From positions 62,001 to 126,000 of the forward strand of contig SNVD02007236.1 in assembly GCA_013180625.2 (NCBI GenBank): a stretch of DNA of 64,000 bases. Reading direction: 5' to 3'. Below are positions 46,449-57,530 of the stretch, piece by piece (positions within the stretch are counted from its first letter, which is position 1; each line of letters begins with the position of its first letter). Source of the DNA: Boswellia sacra (Eukaryota; Streptophyta; Magnoliopsida; Sapindales; Burseraceae). A program made the position numbers and the translations under genes. A model generated the notes under the pieces. The model made no database searches and was not told the origin of the DNA. It saw nothing but the letters and a program-made list of their open reading frames with translations.

Positions 46449-46990
46449 CTAGAAAGAGGGCAGAATCCATCACAAAACTGAGCAGCTGTAAACAGTTCTA
46501 GACCAATTGTGCCCGATGTAACGGTATGGAGTCTATGGTTTTCCATCATCTTTCAGGCATTTCAATACTGATCAACTTCTAAAGTTAAATTCTTTTGTGC
46601 TGAGAAGCAGGAGAATTATACCGCAAGCTTAATGTGACTACATGTTCATTGTTCACAAATGTTTCTTCAGTCTTGGAGGTACGATTTCTTTCTTGGACTA
46701 TTGGTTTTCTTCTGTATAAAAAATTAGTGAAATAAAATTAATTCTTTATTTTGCTCTGACTTCTTAGAAATTCACTATATATCACTTTTACTAGTGCTTG
46801 GAGGCCTGATATTCGCCAATATTAAAGGATTTCCAAGTAATCCTCAATTTATTTTCTTTCTTTTGTTGTGGGAGGATTTCCTTATGCAGTTATGCACTTT
46901 ACAGCAGGCAAAATTGAATAAATTACTAGCTGGGGGATCTGCTTGTTCATGGTCTGATTCTGGTAGTTATAGCGAGGGGGTCTCTTAACT
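46449..46990 (+). other. Three further exon-like segments, unidentified
   Basis: Segment 1 (about 46,449-46,525) reads LERGQNPSQN, stop, AAVNSSRPIVPDVT and ends at gtatgg. Segment 2 (about 46,611-46,679) gives, with a frame change, NVTTCSLFTNVSSVLE, then gtacga. Segment 3 (46,905-46,988) starts after ttacag and reads QQAKLNKLLAGGSACSWSDS to a terminal stop. Spacing and splice-like borders look like the 3' end of a gene. I could not name it; it could be the tail of another captured locus. Confidence 0.35.
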
Positions 46991-47430
46991 CTCGAGTATG
47001 CTATTACACTGAGACTTGAAAAACTACTCGTGCACCAATTCTTGTTTTCCTACTGGATTCTGAAGACAGTTATGCAAAAACCAATAAACTAATTGAATCC
47101 ATTGTAAAGCTGTTTGGTGAATTGTGCATTCTTATACTTGAAATAGTCTCTTAAGTATCCTTTCATGCTCAAGACTATTCTGTAGAAATGGCAGTCTTTT
47201 CTACTGGATTCAAGTAATGTTCATTGTTTGGCTTTTGATTATGAACATGATTGGTCTTCTAGTGTTTGGAATTATGGATTAATATTATGTCTGTGGAATA
47301 CCTGTTGCTTCTGTTAGGGAATCCCATCAGTACTATAGATTTTAGTACTATATATTATGCAAACTGTTTTGGTTCATTAGAAAAGCCTTATCTTTGATTA
47401 AAACATACTCATGCTTGGTACCATCTTGAA
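46991..47430. other. CACTA interior without recognised exons
   Basis: No open frame of note. It looks like 3' untranslated or intergenic sequence following the last exon-like segment. Confidence 0.4.
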
Positions 47431-48005
47431 AGCGCCAAATATTATCAAATTAAAAAAAATTACTGTTACTATATGATATTTATCAGTCCCAAATTCGCCA
47501 AATATTGTAAATCTAAAAAAATTTTCCTATTTCAAACCATATTTATCGGTCAAAGCGCCAAATATAATAAAGGTTAAAAAAATATTTGACAGATCGAAAT
47601 GACAAATATGATCAAATTTAAAAATATTACCGTTATGAATTCATATTTATCGGTTAAAAAGTGTCAAATATGATGAAATTTAAAAAATTTGACCGTTAGC
47701 AAGCCATATTTGTCGGGCAAAAAGCGATAAATATGGTACAATTCAAAAATTTTAACCGTTAGAACCGACTAAATTTGTCAAAAAAAGTGACAAATATGTG
47801 AGTTTTTGTACAGTATATTTGCAGTTATATTTGGCGCTTTTATGTGACAAATATGATTTATACTATATTTGGCGTTTTGACCGACCGTCAAATATTATCA
47901 AATATACTATATTTGGCGGTGCCATTGGTGTCGTTTTTATGACCGTCAAATATTTACATATTTGACGGTCAAAGACCGCCAAATATGGCATTTTTTCTTG
48001 TAGTT
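47431..48005. repeat. CACTA right subterminal repeat region
   Basis: About eight to ten degenerate units of roughly 50-70 bp contain (g)ccaaatat-atcaaattaaaaa and ccgtta...catatttatcggtc in both orientations, ending in clustered atatttgacggtc/gaccgccaaatat palindrome-like words before the terminal repeat. Such arrays are where the CACTA transposase binds; the left end has only a weak version. Confidence 0.7.
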
Positions 48006-48711
48006 AAAATGCAATAGTTATGCTCTTTATGCAACTCACTTCTTTTTGCGTTAATCCACACTCCTTACTTCCATGTTCTAAATGCCTCATTATATAGGCT
48101 ATGTAGATAGCTCTATATAGTAATTGACGTCAGTCTCAATCGATATCACAATCCTTCAAAATCTTAATAACTCAAAAGATATGATTAGATAAAGATCATA
48201 TGATATAGGAAAGTATATCTCAATCACTTAGATAATTTAACAAGTATATCCTAATTATATAAGTGATTGACAAGCAAAGATATCCTAATTAAAGATGTGA
48301 TTAGCAATCAAGATAAATACTTATCTCCATAAAAAGATTAGATAGATATCAATAAAGATAGGAAGCTATCAATTACTTACATAATGTCCATGCATTTCTC
48401 AATCATATATTTGATTGATAATCAAGATAAATGCTTATCTAAATTATCCTTAATCTGACATATGATTGTCAATCAAGATCAAGATAGATTTTAATCAAAT
48501 AAGTGATTAGCAATTAAGATTAAAACTTCCTATAAACTATATATATCCAAAGATGCATTCCAATCAATTAATCTTTCCTAACAAAAATATTCAGATAAAT
48601 ATAAAACGGAAAGAAATCTTCATTAATCTTTTTATTATAAGATAAAAAAACATAAATGATCATGTGCATTACACATGCATGAGATGCCACGTGTCAAACA
48701 CCAACAAAACT

Positions 48712-50023
48712 AAAATAATTTAAGTTTTAATTTAGTTTGTGATCAACTAACTTGACATTAAAATTCTTAATTAGATCTAGAATCTACAAATTTGAACTAT
48801 GATTTTATAATTTATCTTCATTTTTAAATAACTTATCTTCTATAATATAATGGATCTAATTTGGAAGAAAAATAAAAAATAAAAAAACATATTCTAAGTT
48901 GCTAACTCATCAATTGTTTTTACTATTTTGTATAGATAAGGGCAAAGTCTTTGATGACCCTGAGGTGTCCAAAAGTTTTTCCTTGAAACGAATTGTTTCA
49001 AATTTTACTAGCTAAGCCTTCGATAATTTATGAAGTTCATAAGAACACCCTATAACTTCTTATTCTCTCAACTGTGGTTAACGGAAGAGGCTGGGATTTC
49101 AAAGTATATAAATCAAATTCTAAAATGACTAGATTTCATAGTTCCTACAACTATGAAGGATGGTTGCTCCCCATATTATTTAGCGAAGCTGCGAGTTCGA
49201 AAGGATCCATGTCTAATGAAATGTGACTAAATAAATATAACCAATAAATACTAATGTTATAAACTACTTATACATACTACCCATATAAACGATATGACAT
49301 AATATGATTTGATAAATAAAAGTACTAATTAGATAAATATATAGTAATAATAAACGACATTAATTAAGATGGATGATATGATGATCGTATAAGGATACCA
49401 TATTACTTTGTATTTGTGAGTTTGTAGAAGTAGTTTATAAAAGTAGCATCACTCTTTTAGTATATATATATATCATTATTATTTTTAGTATTAAAGTTTT
49501 TAGAGTTATGCTTTCATAAGGAAATAAACTATGGACCTAGGACTGCGCATGGGTCAGTTCAAGTTGGTTCTAGGCTAACCGGATGAGGCTCACTTAGTTC
49601 TGGTGTTTTATTGGTATTGGCAAATGCAATAAACTTCTAACAAAACCATGCTCGTGAAAATGCAATGCACTTTCCAGACCAAAAATTTTAGGTTGGTGAA
49701 AATGGAACCTGAATCAGTCCATTCATATTGAAAACCCAAACCAAAAAAAAACATAAAACTTTGGTTAGTTGGGTTAGGTTGATTTTGTAAGAATGAAATT
49801 AATTCTACTAAACACATTAATTTTAATAATTTAGACTCGATACTTCACAAGTTTACATAAATATATATCTATATATAGCTGAAACAATTTTTGCTAAAAA
49901 TAAAATAATATTATTAGCAATAACAAACAATAAAAAAGGCACTAGAGATAAATATCCTCTTCTAAGTTGTTTAAGTCAATAAAAGAATTAAACAAGTCAA
50001 AGTTTTTTACGAGGCTCTGTTGC
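48712..50023. repeat. Unit 3 of the tandem array, middle part
   Basis: Resumes with taaaataatttaagttttaat and follows the landmark order (taactcatcaattg, ggtcagtt...taggctaacc, ctcgtgaaaatgcaatgcac) until gaggctc at about 50,023. Confidence 0.7.
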
Positions 50024-51130
50024 ATAAAATTGCAAGTATACGATACCGTGGACAAGTAATAAAATGAGAATATAAGTATATTCCCACAAGGACTATTGCT
50101 ACTAGATACCGAAATTCTGGATAAAAGAAATTTATAATTAAAGATCTAGGGATCCGATTTCACCAAATTAATCAATTTAGCTTCTTTGATTCAATTGAGC
50201 AATGTTTATTCCTATTGTCGCTAATCGATTTCACTGATTTGATTATTATTCTTTCTCAAGCAATAATAATGTGTATCAATAGATTAGAATTACATCTCTG
50301 TCTCATCTAATTCACTATTAATACCCATTAAGCGCAAGAAATCATACAAGATTACACAAATCACATTCATATCTCTATCTCACATGATTTATGGCAAGAT
50401 AATTATGGACTAATATGAACATCACTTCTAAGTCTCAATCCACATCTTAACTCGTGCACCAATTGGCCAGAAAATCACAAGCATTTAGCATGTAATTAAA
50501 TTGCTCAACAATATTGGAATAAACATCAATCAACCAAAATCAAGAGAAATTAAACATCAAAATACAGCTACATCTTTACCCTAGAAAATAGAAATTAGTT
50601 CATATTACAAATTACAAACAACACAAATCTAAATATGTTTTTAAACATAAGTAAAAATAGGGATAGAAAAGAAACTAGCTACAGAGAGTTGAATCTTTGA
50701 TGATGAAGATCAAGGCTGTCCCGTTTTCGCCTCTCCTTTGTAAGCAATTCCTCTTCAAGTTTGAATCCCTCCAAATATCTACCTCTGCTCACCCTTAATT
50801 TCTCTCAGTCCAAATCCCCTTTCCTTCTTCCCTTCTCCTCCTTTTCTTCCTCCATTTCCAATCCCCACCGACAAGAGAGGAAACATCTTCATTGCAAAGC
50901 CATTGGATTCCACCTGAAAGTATTTTTTTCTTTTTTTTCAAATATGCATGTGGACCAGCTTTAATTGATTTCCCCCCAAATGCTTGGCGAACAACATAAA
51001 AAAAGGGAAGGACATAATGCCCCACCAGGAGTTCAATGATCAAAAATTAGTAAGCAACCCTACAACTTAAACAAACTTCGACAAAATTCGTCAATCAAAC
51101 ACAAAAAAGAGGGAAACAAACATTTGGGGG
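50024..51130. mobile_element. Probable LTR-type insertion in array unit 3
   Basis: Breaks the unit at gaggctc|tgttgcataaaattgc. The first 90 bp (gcaagtatacgataccg, caagtaataaaatgag, ttcccacaaggac) resemble a motif common near LTR/leader junctions of plant retrotransposons. The right edge is unclear, because array sequence resumes near 51,131 after a gap relative to unit 2. No TSD or coding sequence was found; the minus-strand frame at 50,795-51,043 has no known motif. Confidence 0.35.
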
Positions 51131-51520
51131 AAGTAAGAAGTTTATTTATTTATTTTTCTTAAATATAGCAAAAGAGTAAAAGAATTTTAGTTCACTAAGG
51201 TTTCTAATGAATAAATAATTTTAAGCTAAAAAATTATTTTTGTGTTTTGGATGTGTTGAGGGTTAAGGAAATGAAGCCCAACCCCACCTGTAAAAATTTT
51301 ACATTGCCATAATGTTACTCCAAGAAACCAAAATTAAATTTCAAACCCAAATCAATTCGCATATTTTGGTTTTGATTGATTTGGTTTTCGGGGTAATGGG
51401 TAATTTATGCACACCTCTGCATCGTACTTTTTCTAAATATTTATTTACTTATTGGTTAAATTTTTGAGTTATATAAGGAAAAAGTTATCAGAAGGAATTA
51501 GGAATCTTTTGGTTTTGAGT
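51131..51520. repeat. End of unit 3 and start of a fourth unit of the tandem array
   Basis: Matches the tail of units 1 and 2 (taaggaaatgaagcccaacccc, cacacctctgcatcgtac) and then begins the next unit (ataaggaaaaagttatcagaaggaatta) before similarity is lost. Confidence 0.6.
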
Positions 51521-52633
51521 TATTTGTTTAATATTAAAAGTGAATTAAATATTTATTCACTTTGCTGTCTCACTGCTCAGTTTTAAGCGACTAAACTTTT
51601 AAATTTAGCTACAATTTATTGGATTATGAATGTTATATATTCATTCTCATTTCAAAAGACATACCCCGGGATCTACTTTTTCTATTGAAATAAGCAGGAT
51701 CCGTTTTTTAACTTTTCTTCTAGCTCTTGAAGGTAGGTCTTTTCCCTTCGCCGTTGCCCTTTACTCACTTTACTCAACTACCAAAAGGTCATCTCGGTCC
51801 TTACCATAAGATCTCTCTCCTACCCTATTCGATAGCATTCATATTCGCTTAGCTACTTGCCTCAGGTATTTGATGACCGAACCTCTCAAGCACCCGTTCA
51901 CTATTTGGTTGGTCTAAAGGTAGTAACATATTTAACAAAAATCTAATTAATGTGTAGCTTTGTGGAATTAATTATTCTTTGACCTGAAATGCAGTTAATA
52001 CTTGTCCAAATCGGGCAACACATATTCCTTGCGAAATTCGGGCGTCATCTCCTTCGTGAAGCACTCCTCCTCTAGTACACTTCTTAAACCTAGAGCTTGT
52101 ATTCTTGCATATTCTAAATTATATACAATTATATATTACATATTAGACTCAAATATCAATAAGTGGACCATAGCTAACAACTTAAGTTTTTGGATACATT
52201 GCACATATAGAAAGAGTATCAACTAAAATTAAACTTTTTAATAGGCAGATTTTCCCGTATAAGCCATTGAAAGTGGCATGATTATTGCGTAGATTGGTTT
52301 TTACTTTTTTTTTATGTGTCAAAATTGTCTCTTTAATATAAAATGCAGAATTTGAATATTGTTAATTATCTTTTACAATTAATTAATTGAAAATGTATAA
52401 TTACTTATCAATTATAATCAGACATTTTACATAGGTGTGAAATCACTTATGAGTCCTCTATTACAACGAATTATATTTTAATTTTTATATAAACACAGAG
52501 TAGTTGTATCTTTTCATTCAATAAATTGAAGAAGATTATGAGAAATTTTGTTATCTTCTTAATTTCCATATTTTCCTTTCTTTTCTCTCAGTTTCTTAAT
52601 TTTGAGTATTTTCTCTGAAGTCAGGAACTTGTT
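51521..52633. other. Unassigned sequence with a more GC-rich island
   Basis: 51,655-51,930 is less AT-rich than its surroundings (ccttcgccgttgcccttt, ctacttgcctcagg). It could be a small piece of organelle DNA or a different repeat. The frame at 52,002-52,226 has no recognised domain. The rest is plain AT-rich DNA. Confidence 0.35.
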
Positions 52634-52978
52634 TTGGTTTCTACTAACGAATGGGTTTCTCATCTCAACATAAGCCATAGGCAAAACATGTTACCTTCTT
52701 CGAGCTCCTCAGTCGCTGCTAAAATTAAGTTAACTACTACACTGGACTTGGACTACTATAACGCTCAAAATTGGATTCGTGAAGTAGAAACTGATATTGA
52801 GCGTCAGGGACTTCGTAAATTCATTAGTCAAACTGAAGCACCTCCAAATGATGTTTATGGACAACAACTGGATAAACATCTGGTTCATTTGTTATTAAGT
52901 TCAATAAGTCCAGAAATTTGTAAGAAGTTCAAACATTTAAGTACTGCGAAGGATGTTTGAAGAGCTGTTATAAAAGAG
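52634..52978 (+). pseudogene. Copia-type gag fragment (UBN2-like), tentative
   Basis: The frame contains LDLDYYNAQNWIREVETDI then LRKFISQTEAP, and further on LDKHLVHLLLSSISPEICKK followed by LSTAKDV, a stop and RAVIKEF. The order of a short hydrophobic 'tag', an about 60-residue helical region, and S-P-E-I ... TA-(E/D)-x-W resembles the N-terminal gag segment of Ty1/copia elements, with the expected tryptophan changed to a stop. No pol follows. Confidence 0.45.
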
Positions 52979-53496
52979 TTTTGAAACTACTGATTCGGAA
53001 ATGGATTGCTACATGAAGAAACTCTGTTCATCAGATTCACAAAAATATACTGTCTTAATAAAAAGAGCCAATTAGAATACTTTCCCGCTCAATGAACTCA
53101 GCCTTGTAAAAGCAGTTTAAGAACATTCTTTGTGCTTGTAGATTTTCTTTACTTCCTGAATTTCATATTTGTTTATGAATTCTGTTTTTTTATTTTCAAA
53201 ATAATTTTATTTTAAATAAGAAAATGTGGTTGATATTGAATTTTGAAAAGGATATGATTTGAAATGCATTCAAAACTATAAGTAGGTTTCTGGAGGAACC
53301 TTGACCTCCTAAGACCGAGTTAACTAAATTTCTATGATTGAAATCTTGACTTTTATTAATATGCAAATGACTTAACTAGTCATCTAATACAATAATACGC
53401 CCACAGCAAGGTTGTAGTTAAAATTAAAATGATGTCATGCTCCACACCATAGCATGAGACTTCTAAGATGCACGTAACAACATACTTCTCCTTATA

Positions 53497-54398
53497 CGAA
53501 AGTTCTGGATGTATGCAGTTATAAAAAATATAACAGTAAAGTGTAAAGTAAATCGGCATAGGAGGATTTTAAGTGGTTCGGTTATAAAACCTATGTCCAC
53601 AGACAGCTATAGAGCTGCAATTCACTAAGTTCTTGTTTGTACAATCTTTAGGACCTTTTAAAGTGTTGACTCACTCTCACACACTGACCTAATCTTTGAC
53701 AAACAAAATCCCGCCAAGATCTTAAACTCTAGTAACACTGCCCACTCTCTGTTATAGATAACTTAACAATATACTATTAAGTTACACATAACAATGACGT
53801 CTGACACTGAATTACATAAACACTTAACCCGTAAATTATCCCAAGTGTCTACTAACTCACACATACTCAATCAACAACACATGTACGATTTCTACCAATC
53901 ATACATAGATCAAAAGGCTCAAAAAATCAAATCAAAGAAGACATTCCTTTTGCATTGAAGCTCTCTTCTATGAATTCATGGAATGCCAAACTCACGACTC
54001 TCTCACAACCAAACTAGCCAACGCGTCAATCTCTCAATCACATTCACAACCGCCTGAATAGCTTTGTATATATATAGTGAAAGGTCTGACTGAAATCTTC
54101 TAGAAATCCTATAAAAATTCTAATCAAAATCATATTAGGATTAGGAGAGATAAAATAGGAAGTGTTATAAACAAACTCTAAAAGGAATTAGGACAAATAA
54201 ATATTCTCCTATTCTAATTAGGATACAAGATATTATATCCTAATCTAAAGAGATATTTATACAAATCAAATACTTCCTAAAATATAATTCTAGAAACATT
54301 AAAATAGGAATAAAAATAATATTCTTGTTTTATCACAAGTTGATCAAAACTCATCATGTGCATGGCACATGCATATGTAGTAGACTTTGACACCAACA
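53497..54398 (-). repeat. Copia element 2, 3' LTR
   Basis: 902 bp. The terminal tg has decayed to cg at 53,497. It ends caccaaca. Confidence 0.9.
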
Positions 54399-54414
54399 AT
54401 CTCTCCCTTTTTGG
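54399..54414 (-). promoter_or_regulatory. Copia element 2 polypurine tract
   Basis: The plus strand atctctccctttttgg directly inside the LTR gives an AAAAAGGGAGAGAT tract on the element strand. Confidence 0.8.
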
Positions 54415-54899
54415 CAACTTGTGATGAAAACACCAAATTGTTTCTGATCAAAGAACATCACACATGATAAGTCAATCATAACAATAAGCTATCATGAAAT
54501 AGCAAACAGAAATTGTCATGTGTAAAGAATTAACCAATGAGTTGTTACAAAACTCATAACAAAACACTGTCAGAATAAGTATATCCTGCAATCAAAATGA
54601 CTTTGTCAAACTGATCAAGCAACACACTTTAATCAATTCATGATTAGAGCAGTTATATCAATCAATGTAATCAGATCATCATCAGAGCAAAAACATCCAA
54701 GCAAAACATTCATCAAATCAAGATATCTTGAATGTACACATAAAGCAAACATAAGAAGTTCTTCTTACTCCCCTTTACTACTTACTTACAGCCCATGAGA
54801 AATAAGCAACAAAAATATAAACAAAATAGAAGTAAGTAACTATGGTAATATCAGACATAAAAAAAGATCAGAAAATCAAAAAACTCCTTGATCTCCCCC

Positions 54900-55260
54900 T
54901 TGATTTCAACACAAGTGCCAAAAGCACTTAATGAAGTCTTGGAGACTTACGAACTGGAGACGCAGAGGAACTGCCAATGCGCTTCCTAAGTTTTCCCTAT
55001 TGTGGTTGGAGTTGGCTACGCAGAAGCTGTAGGAGCAGTGTGTTCTTCAGCTGTGTCAAAAGAAGTGGCAGTGACTTCAGCTACAATTCTTCGAATCTCC
55101 TTGTCATGTCTCTCTACATTGGTTTCGGCCTTTCCATCTGCAACTTCCTTTGTGAAGTGTACTTCTGTGAGAAACTTATTGGTCTGCAGAAAAAATTTTC
55201 AGAACAGGAAGAGAGAAGCAAGACGCGGGACAGGGAAGACACTGTTGTGGGAGTATGGAA
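54900..55260 (-). pseudogene. Remnant of the extra ORF of copia element 2
   Basis: Only the two outer parts align with element 1. The sequence jumps at about 55,130 from a position equivalent to 24,673 to one equivalent to about 26,002, with ggcc present at the junction in all three sequences. The coiled-coil and the plant-transposon core are gone, and so is the serine-rich start codon region. Confidence 0.7.
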
Positions 55261-56009
55261 TAAACAGGAGAAGCCCAAAACCAATTTGTAATATACTAGG
55301 CCAAATTTAAAAACAATTTTGTTTTTAACAAAAATTAATGTCAAATCTATTTTCAAAACCGTTTCATAACTAACATTTATGGACAAAAATTCAAACTTGA
55401 TTCCAATTTGAATAAGGAATTGTAATAGAATTAGGATTCCCGCCACTGAAATTTCTCCCTTCAATTCAATAATGCTGACATGGCATTTTTGACACATGGA
55501 CACATAAGAAAATCAAATTTTGGATAAGCATAAAGAGCATCGTATGTTATGAAAAATGTAACAGAACACAGTTAAAAATAACATAACAACAATATCTGAA
55601 CATCATATGAATCATTCTAAGAAAGTATATTCAAGAGCTGTTTTATTTTATTTTAATTATTTCATCACTTAATCCAATTGAGTGATCAACTTGAACATGC
55701 TTTTTACACACACAAAAGTTGGTCTCAATGTGAATTTGCTAAATAATACAGTAGCTTTCACACATGTATAGACATAGCCCTTTTCCATTTGAGTGGGTAA
55801 CCTCACCATATTTCCTAGATACAATGAAATTACTCTCAATGGATGGCTTTCACACATCATATACTGGTAGCCCTATCTGTATTTTTCATTTTTATACCAG
55901 TATTTAATTATTCACACAATTTTTTATATCACAACTCACACATGCTTAATTAGAAGAAAACTTATGATATTGCAGATATAATTAACATAACAGTAAGCAG
56001 TGTTCGTTC

Positions 56010-57500
56010 ATGTAATTGACAGATGCCTAAGGCTTTTCTTAGATTTTCAAATCTTGTTGTATCCAATGCCTTAGTGAACAAGTCAGCCAATTATTTATCA
56101 ATGGAGATGTGCTCAATGTTTATCACCTTAGATTCTACTAGTTCTCTTATAAAATAGTATCTAATATCAATGCGTTTTGTTCTAGAATGCTGAACAGGGT
56201 TCTTGGAAATATTTATTGCACTAGTATTATCACAAAACATAGTTATAGGCTTTTGTTCAATACCATAATCACTCAACATTAGCTTCATCCATAATAGTTG
56301 CGTACAACAACTCCCTGCTGCAATGTATTCGGCTTCAGCTGTAAATAAAGAAATTGAATTCTTCTTCTTGCTGTGCCATGAAACCAAGTTAGTACCAAGA
56401 TAAAAATAACCTCCTGCAGTATTTTTTCTGTCATCTGCATTTCCTGTCCAATCTGCATCGCTGAACCCTACAAGACAATCATTTGTATCTTTAGAAAACC
56501 ATATTCCATAATCACATGTTCCATGAACATACCTGATGATTCTCTTGGCTGCTGCAAGATTTGATTCTTTGGGATTTGCTTGAAACCTTGCACAAAGTCC
56601 TACACTAAAGCTCAAATATGGTCTGCTTGCTGTGAGGTATAGTAGGCTATCAATAATGCTTCTGTACAAACTTGCATCAACATCTTTTCCTGCATTGTCT
56701 TTTGAAAGTTTTAGATTAGTACTGATAGGAGTTTTCATTGGTTTTGCATTCTGAAGCCCAATTTTCTTTACAAGATTTTTAGCATATTTTGATTGAGAAA
56801 TGAATATCCCATCATTCATTTGCTTAACCTGCAATCCAAGAAAGAAATTTAATTCTCCTACCATGCTCATCTCAAACTCTTCCTGCATCAACTTAACAAA
56901 CTCATTAATTTTGCTTTTGTTAGTTGATCCAAAACAATGTCATCAACATATATTTGAGCAACAATAAAATAGTTGGATGTATGTTTGATAAACAAAGTCT
57001 TATCATTGCTACCTCTTCTATAACCTCTATTGATCAAAAAAATTGTCAACCTTTCATACCAAGCTCTAAAAGCTTGTTTCAAACCATACAAAGCTTTGTG
57101 CAATCTGTATACAAAATCAGGATGTTTAGGATCTTCAAATCCCTTAGGCTGTTCAACAAAAATTTCTTCATTGAGATAGCCATTTAAAAATGCATTTTTA
57201 ACATCCATTTGATACAACTTAAAATCAAGCAAACAAGCAATTACAAGTAGTAATATGATTGACTCAAGTCTAACTACTGGTGCAAAGGTTTCATCAAAGT
57301 CTATGCCTTTAACTTGTGTGTAACCTTGTGCAACTAGCCTAGCCTTGTTTCTTACTACTTGTCCACTTTCATCAGTTTTATTTTTCAATATCCATTTAGT
57401 TCCAATGACATTTGCATTTTCTGGCCTAGGAACTAATTCCTATACTTCATTCCTTTTAAACTGATTAAGTTCATCTTGCATGGCTTGTATCCAAACATCT
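56010..57500 (-). pseudogene. Copia element 2: reverse transcriptase and RNase H
   Basis: The RT frame (57,388-56,888) is open through [43 protein letters not shown] and the catalytic YVDDIV box, then shifts frame just after it, near 56,930. RNase H (56,891-56,091) keeps GFSDADWTGN, TAEAEYIAAG and FCDNTSAI. A stop replaces a glutamine at DK-LAD near 56,091; similarity continues to about 56,010. This RT is better preserved than in element 1 and is the better choice for classification. Confidence 0.92.
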
Positions 57501-57530
57501 TCTTTTAAAGCTTCTTTCACATTTTTTTGG

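Larger units (their letters stand above)
34452..48005. mobile_element. CACTA-type (En/Spm) element carrying captured gene fragments, 13,554 bp
   Basis: The left end reads CACTACAAGAAATTTT. The right end, read inward, is (a)ACTACAAGAAAAAATGCC, so the termini match except for the first base (G to T on the plus strand at 48,005). Both sides are flanked by aaa, the 3-bp TSD size of CACTA elements. The sequence inside both ends is rich in atatttgtca/gccaaatat words, the subterminal repeats of this superfamily. I see no transposase (TNPD/TNPA) motif, so it is non-autonomous. Instead it contains pieces of at least seven plant genes, all on the plus strand, plus a nested solo LTR. It inserted into the copia-related solo LTR. 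Confidence 0.85.
33966..48706 (-). mobile_element. Solo LTR of a copia-related family, split by a CACTA-type element
   Basis: Left part 33,966-34,451 and right part 48,006-48,706. Without the insertion the LTR is about 1.19 kb. It starts tgtgagttttt, ends acaccaaca, and is flanked by the TSD aaact (33,961-33,965 and 48,707-48,711). It shares with the copia element LTRs the words acgtggttcag, cctacatccacgg, cactaacctaatct, and catgtgcatt-cacatgcat near its end. It is thus a relative but a different subfamily. No internal region is present, so it arose by LTR-LTR recombination. Unit 1 near 20,467 shows the uninterrupted host sequence. Confidence 0.85.
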
